In this document: piece by piece, positions 50,055-62,121 of the stretch
How the letters are laid out: every line of letters begins with the position of its first letter
Numbering within the stretch: position 1 is the first letter of the stretch
Origin: an uncultured Fretibacterium sp.
GTDB lineage: Bacteria > Synergistota > Synergistia > Synergistales > Aminobacteriaceae
NCBI GenBank assembly: GCA_937915755.1
Contig: CALGGR010000220.1
Coordinates: 1 to 64,000 of the forward strand
Reading direction: 5' to 3'
DNA length: 64,000 nt
Position numbers and translations under genes: made by a program
The notes under the pieces: generated by a model
The model's input: the letters and a program-made list of their open reading frames with translations, nothing else
The model's database searches: none
Told to the model about the DNA's origin: nothing

Positions 50055-51413
50055 ATGAACCTGCCTACATTCATAGGGGGAGTGCATCCTCCTGAAGGCA
50101 AAGCTCTCACGGAAAACAAGGCCGTTGAGATTCTTAGGCCGGAAGATTCAAGGGAGTTCGTCTATCCGCTCGCTCTGCATATCGGAGCACCGTGTTCGCC
50201 AATCGTGAAGAAGGGTGATACTGTTCTTGCAGGGCAGAAAATCGCCGACACCGATGCTTTTGTCTCAGCTCCGAAGTATTCTGCTGTCTCAGGCACTGTA
50301 AAGGCTATCGAGCCTCGAATGGCCTTCACTGGAGCAATGGAGCAGAGCATTGTCATTGAGAGCGATGGGAAGTACACACCTGCGCCATCACTGCATGAAG
50401 CGTTAGGGCACAAGCCTAAGCCTTCCGACTATGTGAAGCTTATTCGTGAGGCCGGACTTGTGGGACTCGGCGGAGCATGTTTCCCGACGCACGTCAAACT
50501 TTCGCCGCCCAAAGACAAAGTTATCCAATGGATAATCGTCAACGCCGCTGAGTGCGAACCTTATCTCACCTGCGACAACAGATTGATGCTCGACAGCCCT
50601 GACGAAATCCTGAAGGGTCTTGAGTTCGTCCTTGAGATTTTCCCGGAGGCTAAGGGTGTAATCGGAATCGAGAGCAACAAGCCTGAAGCAATCGCCACAA
50701 TGACCGAGCACTGCAAGAATCCCAAAATCCGCGTGATGCCCGTAAAAGTGAAATACCCTCAGGGCGCGGAGAAAATGCTCATCTTGTCCGTAACAGGAAA
50801 GGAAGTCCCGTTAGTCCCCGCGCTTCCTGCTGATGTCGGCTGCATAGTCCTAAACGCTCGAACAGTATGGCAGATTTGGGACGCAATCGAAAATGGCCGG
50901 CCTGTAATGGAGCGTATCGTAACGGTAACTGGTGATGCCATTGCCGAGCCGAAGAACCTGCGCGTTCCACTGGGTATCAACGTCCGCGAGCTTATACATG
51001 CCTGCGGAGGCTTCAAGGAAGAACCCGCGAAAGTAATCTCAGGCGGCCCGATGATGGGAATTGCCATGCGTTCGATTGATGTCCCGGTCGTGAAGGGAAC
51101 GTCAGGTATTCTCGCACTCACAAAGAATCTCGCTTACATTGCCGAAGAAAGCGCATGTATCCGCTGCGGGAAATGCGTCGAGGTCTGCCCGATGCACCTT
51201 GAGCCGACATTACTTGACCACGCTGTGAGGCTGAGGGACTACGAGAAATTTGAGGCTCATCTCGGAATGAACTGCATTGAGTGCGGTAGCTGCTCGTACA
51301 TATGCCCGGCATCACGTCATCTCGCTCAGGCATTGAAGGAAGGCAAAGCGTCAGTGAACGCCCTTAGGAAAAAAGCTGCGGCTCAGGCAAAAGCGAAACA
51401 GGAGGCGAAGTAA
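50055..51413 (+). CDS. rnfC: Ion-translocating oxidoreductase subunit C
   Basis: 452 residues. Cytoplasmic subunit of the Rnf complex that accepts or donates NADH electrons. An N-terminal barrel-sandwich segment (KKGDTVLAGQKI) is followed by the flavin/NADH-binding region (GLVGLGGACFPTHVKLSPP). Two [4Fe-4S] motifs, CIRCGKCVEVCP and CIECGSCSYICP, lie near residues 371 and 410. It is first in the operon order C-D-G-E-A-B, typical of clostridial-type and Synergistota Rnf. Confidence 0.95.
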   Translation: MNLPTFIGGVHPPEGKALTENKAVEILRPEDSREFVYPLALHIGAPCSPIVKKGDTVLAGQKIADTDAFVSAPKYSAVSGTVKAIEPRMAFTGAMEQSIVIESDGKYTPAPSLHEALGHKPKPSDYVKLIREAGLVGLGGACFPTHVKLSPPKDKVIQWIIVNAAECEPYLTCDNRLMLDSPDEILKGLEFVLEIFPEAKGVIGIESNKPEAIATMTEHCKNPKIRVMPVKVKYPQGAEKMLILSVTGKEVPLVPALPADVGCIVLNARTVWQIWDAIENGRPVMERIVTVTGDAIAEPKNLRVPLGINVRELIHACGGFKEEPAKVISGGPMMGIAMRSIDVPVVKGTSGILALTKNLAYIAEESACIRCGKCVEVCPMHLEPTLLDHAVRLRDYEKFEAHLGMNCIECGSCSYICPASRHLAQALKEGKASVNALRKKAAAQAKAKQEAK

Positions 51414-51418
51414 TCATC

Positions 51419-52378
51419 ATGTCAGAAAAACTTGTAGTATCAACATCTCCGCATATTCACTCCGAGTTCACGACACGGAAGATCATGGGCATGGTCATGT
51501 ATTCGCTCCTGCCCGCCGGAATAATGGGAGTCTACCTTCTTGGCTTCCGTTCGCTCCTAGTGATAATCGCATGTGTTGCCGCGAGTGTTCTCAGCGAATG
51601 GCTCTGGAATAAGTACGTAATGCACCGCAAGGACACAACCGGAGATCTCTCAGCCGCTGTTACGGGGCTTCTCCTCGCGTACAACCTTCCCCCTACGATC
51701 CCGCTTTGGATGGCGATATGCGGTTCAGTCTTTGCAATAATTATCGTCAAACAGTTCTACGGCGGTATAGGCTGCAACATCGTCAACCCAGCTCTTGCCG
51801 CCCGCGCAATGATGTTAATATCATGGCCGACAGCAATGACAACGTGGACGGTTCAGGGAGTTTCAGGCGCAACGCCCCTCGCGGCAATGAAAGCCGGAAG
51901 TATGCCCGCGAATCTCTCATGGTGGAATCTCATCGTCGGCGACATGGGAGGCTGTATTGGTGAGACAAGCGCGATACTCCTCATTCTTGGAGGCGCGTAT
52001 CTCGTCTGGGAGGGTGTAATTTCAGCGCGAATACCTCTGACCTACATTCTCACGACCGCGATTTTGTCTGCGCTTTTCGGACACGGCGGCGGAATGTTCC
52101 CAGTTCATGAGATTTTGACGGGAGGGCTTCTTCTCGGAGCTATCTTCATGGCCACTGACTACACGACCTCACCGATGACCGAAAATGGGCAGTACATCTA
52201 CGCGTTCGGGTGCGGTTTGCTTACGGCGTTGATAAGGACGTGGGGCGGATACCCTGAGGGCGTTTCGTTCTCGATACTCATCATGAACGTGGCAGTCCCG
52301 TTGATTGATCGTTACACCGAACAGAGAGTACTCGGCGCACCAAAGAGCAACTTCTTCAAAAGAATGGGGGGCAAATAA
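51419..52378 (+). CDS. rnfD: Ion-translocating oxidoreductase subunit D
   Basis: 319 residues with about nine membrane helices. The covalent FMN attachment motif is in QGVSGATPLAAMK (about residue 162), where a Ser/Thr holds FMN through phosphoester linkage. It is a homologue of NqrB. It starts 5 bases after rnfC, and rnfG follows 2 bases after its stop. Confidence 0.95.
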   Translation: MSEKLVVSTSPHIHSEFTTRKIMGMVMYSLLPAGIMGVYLLGFRSLLVIIACVAASVLSEWLWNKYVMHRKDTTGDLSAAVTGLLLAYNLPPTIPLWMAICGSVFAIIIVKQFYGGIGCNIVNPALAARAMMLISWPTAMTTWTVQGVSGATPLAAMKAGSMPANLSWWNLIVGDMGGCIGETSAILLILGGAYLVWEGVISARIPLTYILTTAILSALFGHGGGMFPVHEILTGGLLLGAIFMATDYTTSPMTENGQYIYAFGCGLLTALIRTWGGYPEGVSFSILIMNVAVPLIDRYTEQRVLGAPKSNFFKRMGGK

Positions 52379-52380
52379 TC

Positions 52381-52980
52381 ATGTCAGAAGCAGTCGACAA
52401 AGTATCATTCAATGACGCATTGAGGAAAGCCCTTCATCTCGGCGGAACTCTCTTTGCGGTAACAGCGGTAACAGGAATATTGCTCGGACTCGTCGAGAAC
52501 GTAACAAGCAAGGCAATACTTCAGGCGGAAATCGCGGCAAAGAATGAAGCCTATCGTCTGGTTATGCCGGCCGGAAAAACTTTCGACGATTACGAGGTAA
52601 AGGCTGACGATTTCGTTACAAGTGTCGTCAAGGCAACGGATGAGACTGGAGTAGTGGGCTGGTGCGTTAATGTAAGCTCGAAGGGGTACGGCGGAATGGT
52701 CGGCTTCGTCGTCGGGATCACTAAGGACGGAACAGTCAAGGCCATCAACATTTTGAGCCATTCGGAAACGCCCGGACTCGGAGCAAAGTCAACAGAGCCG
52801 GAATTTTACACTCAGTTCAACGACAAGGACAAATTGCCGCTGAAGGTCGTCAAGGGCGGAGCATCGAATCCTGACGAGATAGCCGCGATCTCAGGCGCAA
52901 CAATAACGTCGAACGCTGTAACTGACGGAGTGAACGGCGCAGTGAAATACTGGTCAGAGAACTTGAAGGGAGCTGAATAG
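52381..52980 (+). CDS. rnfG: Ion-translocating oxidoreductase subunit G
   Basis: 199 residues. One N-terminal membrane helix (about 18-42) and an exported FMN-binding domain. SGATITSNAV near residue 176 is the S(T)GAT covalent FMN motif. GYGGMVGFVVGI and HSETPGLGAK are family features. It lies tightly between rnfD and rnfE. Confidence 0.95.
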   Translation: MSEAVDKVSFNDALRKALHLGGTLFAVTAVTGILLGLVENVTSKAILQAEIAAKNEAYRLVMPAGKTFDDYEVKADDFVTSVVKATDETGVVGWCVNVSSKGYGGMVGFVVGITKDGTVKAINILSHSETPGLGAKSTEPEFYTQFNDKDKLPLKVVKGGASNPDEIAAISGATITSNAVTDGVNGAVKYWSENLKGAE

Positions 52981-52982
52981 GA

Positions 52983-53687
52983 TTGAGTCAGGGAAATTTC
53001 AGGATAATCACTAACGGAATACTCGCGGAAAATCCCACGTTCGTGCAGTGCATAGGACTGTGCCCGACCCTCGCGGTAACAACAAGCGTCGCTAACGGTC
53101 TCGGAATGGGGATCGCCGCAACTTTCGTGTTAATCGCCTCGAACGCAGTAATCTCGCTTCTCCGTAAGATGGTGCCTGACGAGGTGCGTATCCCCATATT
53201 CATCGTGGTAATCGCGGGCTTCGTAACGGTGATTGAGTTCTTGATGAAAGGATTTGCACCGGAGCTGAACAAGTCGCTGGGAATATTTATCCCGTTAATC
53301 GTGGTCAACTGCATTATTCTCGCACGTGCTGAGGCTTTCGCGTCAAAGAATGGGGTATTTGCTTCGGCACTTGACGGCGTTGGAATGGGGCTGGGATTCA
53401 CCTGTGCATTGATGATTCTCGGGTCATTCCGTGAGATTCTCGGCGCGGGAACATGGTTCGGGAATCCTGTCGTGAGCTTTGAGCCGGCCATGCTAGTCGT
53501 ACTTGCTCCGGGCGGCTTCATCGTTCTCGGGTGCTTCATGGGGGCGTTCAGGGCTATTCAGGCTAAGGCCGCGAGAATGAAGGGACTCGGTGCTACACCT
53601 GCTGAGGCTCGTCCAATGGGGTGCGGTTCGTGCATAATGGCTAAGTTCTGCCAGAAGGACGCTTCAGAGTGCGGGGAGGCGAAGTAA
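52983..53687 (+). CDS. rnfE: Ion-translocating oxidoreductase subunit E with Cys-rich tail
   Basis: 234 residues with six membrane helices, homologous to NqrD. The start is TTG at 52983, 2 bases after rnfG. The body is typical: NPTFVQCIGLCPTLAVTTS, and later ARAEAFASKNG. The last 20 residues, MGCGSCIMAKFCQKDASECG, contain four Cys in C-x2-C-x5-C-x6-C order and extend beyond the final helix. Many RnfE proteins end shortly after that helix. The tail could hold a cluster or metal. Confidence 0.93.
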   Translation: MSQGNFRIITNGILAENPTFVQCIGLCPTLAVTTSVANGLGMGIAATFVLIASNAVISLLRKMVPDEVRIPIFIVVIAGFVTVIEFLMKGFAPELNKSLGIFIPLIVVNCIILARAEAFASKNGVFASALDGVGMGLGFTCALMILGSFREILGAGTWFGNPVVSFEPAMLVVLAPGGFIVLGCFMGAFRAIQAKAARMKGLGATPAEARPMGCGSCIMAKFCQKDASECGEAK

Positions 53688-53689
53688 TC

Positions 53690-54277
53690 ATGACCATCAC
53701 AGAATTATTCCTGCTCTTCGTGAGCTCGATCTTCGTTCACAACATACTGCTGTCGAGGTTCTTGGGGTGCTGCCCGTTCATGGGTGTAAGCTCAAAGCTG
53801 AAGACTGCTCAGGGAATGGGCGCGGCTGTCGTGTTCGTCATAGTCCTCGCGTCGTGCATGACATGGCTGACGTATAACTACCTTCTTGTGCCGTTACATC
53901 TTGAGTACCTTTACACGCTTTCATTCATACTCGTTATCGCAGCACTGGTTCAGTTTGTTGAACTTGCGCTGAAAAAACTCAATCCCGTACTCTACAAGTC
54001 GCTGGGAATCTTCCTCCCGTTAATCACGACGAACTGCGCTGTTCTCGGCGTAGCAGTCCTCAACATGAACGAGGGTTACGGCTTAATCCCTGCGCTCGTG
54101 AACGCTTTCGGGTCATCGCTGGGCTTCCTTCTCGCAATCTCACTCATGGCCGGAATACGTGAGCGAATCGAGGACAACGAGGGAATACCTGACAGCTTGC
54201 AGGGTCTTCCGATGGCGTTAATCACGGCGGGGCTGATGTCGATTGCCTTCATGGGCTTCACTGGAATCATAAAGTAA
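53690..54277 (+). CDS. rnfA: Ion-translocating oxidoreductase subunit A
   Basis: 195 residues with six membrane helices, NqrE homologue. Starts MTITELFLLFVSSIFVHN, with SRFLGCCPFMG and LPLITTNCAVLG; the paired Cys-containing helices of RnfA and RnfE are thought to hold an intramembrane [2Fe-2S] cluster. ATG 53690 lies 2 bases after the rnfE stop, with GGGGAGG upstream. A longer in-frame reading into rnfE is not supported. Confidence 0.95.
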   Translation: MTITELFLLFVSSIFVHNILLSRFLGCCPFMGVSSKLKTAQGMGAAVVFVIVLASCMTWLTYNYLLVPLHLEYLYTLSFILVIAALVQFVELALKKLNPVLYKSLGIFLPLITTNCAVLGVAVLNMNEGYGLIPALVNAFGSSLGFLLAISLMAGIRERIEDNEGIPDSLQGLPMALITAGLMSIAFMGFTGIIK

Positions 54278-54290
54278 GGAGGCGGGAAAC

Positions 54291-55124
54291 ATGGACATAA
54301 TGCACGTAATGGTAACACCTCTTGCGCTCATGGGGATAATGGGCGGAGTTTTCGGCGTACTTCTTGCGATTGCGTCAATAGTGTTCAGGGTGCATCAGGA
54401 CGAACGAATCGGGTTAATCCGTGCGGCTTTGCCCGGGGCTAACTGCGGAGGCTGCGGCTATCCGGGCTGTGATGGCTATGCTTCGGGCGTTGTGAACGAG
54501 GGCGCGGCGGTCAACAAGTGCAGCGTCGGCGGTGCTCCTGTTGCTGAAAAAATCGCGGCCATAATGGGAGTTGAGGCTGGTGCGAGCGTTCCGATGAGAG
54601 CGTTCCTGAAGTGCAAGGGTACGTGTGAGGCATCACCGAGACAGCTAACATACGAGGGCATCAACGATTGCAGAAGCGCAGCTGTGATTCCCGGAGGCTC
54701 GCCAAATTCTTGCCCGTTCGGCTGCATCGGTCTGGGTACTTGCGTGAGCGTTTGCCAGTTTGGTGCGCTTTCGATGGGCGATGACGGACTTCCGAAGGTT
54801 GACGTGTCGAAGTGCGTTGGCTGTGGTGCTTGCGTCGAGAACTGCCCGAAAGGTGTGTTTACGCTGGTTCCAGTTACAGCGGACGTGATCGTGGCTTGCA
54901 ATTCACACTGGAAGGGGCCGATGGTCAAGAGCGTTTGCAGCGCGGGTTGCATTGGGTGTACGCTTTGCTCGAAAAAGTGCCCGAAGCAGACGATTGATAT
55001 GGTGAACGATTTGGCGGTCATCAATCAGGAGAACTGCATAAAGTGCGGAGTTTGCGCTAAGGTCTGCCCGGCTAAGTGCATTAACACCGGCGAGAAAGTT
55101 ACAGTTATAGAAAAATCTGCGTAA
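54291..55124 (+). CDS. rnfB: Ion-translocating oxidoreductase subunit B
   Basis: 277 residues. One N-terminal membrane helix is followed by a [4Fe-4S] domain ANCGGCGYPGCDGYA and, in the C-terminal half, several more Fe-S motifs: CVGCGACVENCP, CIGCTLCSKKCP and CIKCGVCAKVCP. It takes electrons from ferredoxin. A multi-cluster RnfB is characteristic of anaerobic Rnf. It is last in the operon. A hairpin/promoter element follows at 55152. Confidence 0.95.
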   Translation: MDIMHVMVTPLALMGIMGGVFGVLLAIASIVFRVHQDERIGLIRAALPGANCGGCGYPGCDGYASGVVNEGAAVNKCSVGGAPVAEKIAAIMGVEAGASVPMRAFLKCKGTCEASPRQLTYEGINDCRSAAVIPGGSPNSCPFGCIGLGTCVSVCQFGALSMGDDGLPKVDVSKCVGCGACVENCPKGVFTLVPVTADVIVACNSHWKGPMVKSVCSAGCIGCTLCSKKCPKQTIDMVNDLAVINQENCIKCGVCAKVCPAKCINTGEKVTVIEKSA

Positions 55125-55151
55125 CACAAAAAGCAAAAGTACCTTAAGGTG

Positions 55152-55193
55152 TCGTTCTGTCTTGATATGATTCTGGGCAGAACGATATTTTTT
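55152..55193 (+). promoter_or_regulatory. Hairpin with embedded extended -10 (copy 1)
   Basis: TCGTTCTG (55152-55159) and CAGAACGA (55178-55185) arms are followed by TATTTTTT, a terminator for rnf. Between the arms lies TGaTATGAT (55163-55171), an extended -10 whose start point would fall in the right arm. The next gene begins 30 bases after the right arm. Confidence 0.7.
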
Positions 55194-55214
55194 GGCTGAA
55201 GGGAGCTGTGTATT

Positions 55215-55841
55215 TTGAGTTGGAAAAATGGAGGCATGAACAAAGAGACCGCACTCGAAATTTTTCTGAACGTAATCTGTGCCGTAATCTTGATTCCCGT
55301 TTTTGATGTGGTGTTGGGACTGATTTTCGGGTGGTCGCACGTTGAGGCTCTGTACCAGAACATCACCGAGATATTTCCAGGAATGACAAGGCTTGCACTG
55401 TTCATGATAATCATGGAATTATTCGGCGCAGTCACGGTGCTATTTAATGAAGAAGAGAGGCAAGAAATGGGAGCAGGCATGACAGCAATTACAGTAATTA
55501 TAGTCGGCTCATTACTTTGGTTCTTGTATTGGTGGAAAATGCCGGCTGTCTTTGAGGCTTGGGGCTTCTCGAACGCGGGGTGGCCTGGCAGCATGTGGCC
55601 TGAGATTGTCGAATGGGGTAAGGGTATGCTGATCTCTCTTGTAGGGATATTTCAGTCATTGTTCAGCCTGCAAATCATATCCGTTCTTGTAAGTGCGGTT
55701 GAATTTTTCTTCATTTCGTGGGAGTTCGGGCTTCTCGTGATTGGCGTTGAGTTTTTCACACAGGGATACATAAATCTCTGGGGAGCATATGAGGCAGTCA
55801 ACAATTTCTTCGATGTTATCCTGGAAATATTGCCGCTCTAA
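55215..55841 (+). CDS. Membrane protein of unknown function
   Basis: 208 residues with about five hydrophobic segments, separated by short aromatic-rich loops (LLWFLYWWKMP). The N-terminal 10 residues are cytoplasmic in the positive-inside sense. No family recognised. The start is TTG 55215, with GAAGGGAG 9 bases upstream. The ATG 7 codons later is too close to its own GGAGG. It is flanked on both sides by the repeated hairpin/promoter element, so it forms a single-gene unit. Confidence 0.65.
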   Translation: MSWKNGGMNKETALEIFLNVICAVILIPVFDVVLGLIFGWSHVEALYQNITEIFPGMTRLALFMIIMELFGAVTVLFNEEERQEMGAGMTAITVIIVGSLLWFLYWWKMPAVFEAWGFSNAGWPGSMWPEIVEWGKGMLISLVGIFQSLFSLQIISVLVSAVEFFFISWEFGLLVIGVEFFTQGYINLWGAYEAVNNFFDVILEILPL

Positions 55842-55865
55842 CATTATAACGTTGCTGACGAAGAG

Positions 55866-55905
55866 TCGTCCTGTCTTGGTATAATCTAGGCGGGACGATT
55901 TTTTT
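55866..55905 (+). promoter_or_regulatory. Hairpin with embedded extended -10 (copy 2)
   Basis: TCGTCCTG (55866-55873) and CGGGACGA (55891-55898), followed by seven T. Between the arms lies TGgTATAAT (55877-55885). Compared with copy 1, the arm differences are partly compensatory (T-A to C-G at the fifth base). Confidence 0.75.
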
Positions 55906-55924
55906 GACGAAAGGACAAGTGTTA

Positions 55925-60457
<4,533 letters not shown>

Positions 60458-60490
60458 AAATCTTTCTCCTTTTGTGAATCTAAATATTTC

Positions 60491-60499
60491 TGGTATATT
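60491..60499 (+). promoter_or_regulatory. Extended -10 promoter for the SnoaL-like gene
   Basis: TGgTATATT at 60491-60499, inside a small GGTA...TACC dyad, 35 bases before the ATG at 60535. Confidence 0.5.
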
Positions 60500-60534
60500 T
60501 TACCGTACAAGCAAAATCTTAGGAGGCTCATACT

Positions 60535-60948
60535 ATGGATAACATTTCACGTAACAAGGCAGCTATTCTCCGTTTCAAAGAATGTATCAACACCTGCGAT
60601 CACGAACTGGCCGAAGAACTCATAGACAGCCGGGCAGAATTTGCCAGCCTCACGTCAAGCGAGACACTTTACGGCGGGGCAGGCTATCTCTCGGTCGTTG
60701 AACTAATGCGGAGGAGCTTCTCTGACATTCACTGGGAGATCACGGACATGGCCGCCGAAGGTGATAAAGTTGCGGTAAGCTGGATATGCTCAGGGACTCA
60801 TGACGGGGAATTTATGGGAAAGAAGGCTTCAGGGAAAAAATTCTCGTTCAGCTGCATGAACTTCTACTATTTCAACGATGACGGGAAGATAATCCGTGAT
60901 GTAGCTGCTCAAGGATTAGCGGGGCTTTTTGGTGCGCTTGAAGCATAA
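60535..60948 (+). CDS. SnoaL-like (ester cyclase) protein
   Basis: 137 residues, alpha+beta-barrel fold of the NTF2/SnoaL type. NKAAILRFKECIN at the start, IHWEITDMAAEGDKVAVSWICSGTH and the strand NFYYFNDDGKIIR follow the family pattern. Members include polyketide cyclases and small-molecule isomerases, but many have no known substrate. AGGAGG is 8 bases before the ATG. It is a single gene with its own promoter and a strong terminator. Confidence 0.82.
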   Translation: MDNISRNKAAILRFKECINTCDHELAEELIDSRAEFASLTSSETLYGGAGYLSVVELMRRSFSDIHWEITDMAAEGDKVAVSWICSGTHDGEFMGKKASGKKFSFSCMNFYYFNDDGKIIRDVAAQGLAGLFGALEA

Positions 60949-60989
60949 TGCAAAATTTCGTCAGGCATAAATTCATCATAACCCGCAAG

Positions 60990-61023
60990 GAGCCCCCCGT
61001 TTCTATCAGCGGGGGGTTCTTTT
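60990..61023 (+). terminator. Strong bidirectional hairpin terminator
   Basis: GAGCCCCCCG (60990-60999) pairs with CGGGGGGTTC (61010-61019), followed by TTTT. It serves the SnoaL-like gene and lies at the end of the convergent DUF2157 gene. Confidence 0.85.
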
Positions 61024-62119
61024 ATCGTTCTAGAAATTTCCGTATCTTCCCAAAGGACAATCCCGCAATGACAAAGATTATCCCTGTCAGCGTGAAGCCC
61101 AATGCTTTAGGAAGATACCCGAAAAGGTGATCGAAGAAGTACCTCGAAGCCAGAAGCGCGCAGAATGTTATCCCGATTCCCGAATGACCGCGCCAAATGT
61201 TCAGCAGCATCAATCCCGCAACTATTACAGCGTTCACGACGGGGAAAACGTTGCGAACGTCCGCAAATTCCGCGCCCCGCCAAAATTCCGGCCATGTCAG
61301 AAGCAATCCGAACACCCCAAGCATCAACAGCCCCATCGTCTCAGCGTCCTGCCACTTGCTCATGAATGATATAGCACCGCCCGAAGCCGCGAGAATAATC
61401 AGCGTCCACGTTCCGCCGAAGCACAGGCTCATTCTCGACGCTAGAAGCAAAACCGTAAGCAGCATGTTCATCATGAAAGCTATCCGGTCTTTTCCGACAA
61501 GCCACGCTCCCCAAAGCGCAATCATCAGCGCAAACGCACTCATCGGCGCGAAAAATTCAGACACAGGAACTCTCGCTGTCCTCACGAAATATAAGGCGAA
61601 GGGGTTTACTGCCTCTATCTCATTCAACCAGACAAGCGACAATGCCCCCGCTAAATATAACTGCCATTCATCGCGCGCAACTATCGACGTTATTATGACC
61701 TCAGCAATCCACCAGCCAAGAAACTCAGCAAGCGCAATCTTGTAGTCATACATTCTCGTGATGAGGTATATTCCTCCGCCGAATATCCCGCTCGAAAGAA
61801 GAAGGAATGCCTTTCCCGTCTTCGTCGAAGAACGTCCCGCGAAAATATACGCCGACAATGACGCAGCATAAGCCGCCGCGATTATGATCACGCGAAGATC
61901 TTTGTCAATCGTGTGCCAGTTTGCGAGAAGGAAGCTGACCGCCCCAAGTCCCAGCAATATACCTCCAGCAATCAGCATTATCACTCGGAGATTTCGCGCC
62001 TTTATTTCATAGAGCGACAGAATTTCCGTTGCCTGCTCGCCCGTTATAATTCCTTGCTCAACCCAGCCAGCAATTTCTCCGCCGAGAAAATCCATCTCCT
62101 TTTTGCGGATTTCAGGCAT
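61022..62119 (-). CDS. DUF2157 membrane protein
   Basis: 365 residues. A short cytoplasmic N-terminus (LGGEIAGWVEQGIITGEQATEI, helical) and then about ten membrane helices. GILLGLGAVSFLLANWHTID is the recognisable DUF2157 core. Function unknown. Its start is 2-3 bases from the end of metG, so it is likely read with metG on the minus strand. Its stop lies in the T tract of the SnoaL-gene terminator. Confidence 0.85.
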   Translation of the reverse strand: MPEIRKKEMDFLGGEIAGWVEQGIITGEQATEILSLYEIKARNLRVIMLIAGGILLGLGAVSFLLANWHTIDKDLRVIIIAAAYAASLSAYIFAGRSSTKTGKAFLLLSSGIFGGGIYLITRMYDYKIALAEFLGWWIAEVIITSIVARDEWQLYLAGALSLVWLNEIEAVNPFALYFVRTARVPVSEFFAPMSAFALMIALWGAWLVGKDRIAFMMNMLLTVLLLASRMSLCFGGTWTLIILAASGGAISFMSKWQDAETMGLLMLGVFGLLLTWPEFWRGAEFADVRNVFPVVNAVIVAGLMLLNIWRGHSGIGITFCALLASRYFFDHLFGYLPKALGFTLTGIIFVIAGLSFGKIRKFLER

Positions 62120-62121
62120 GA

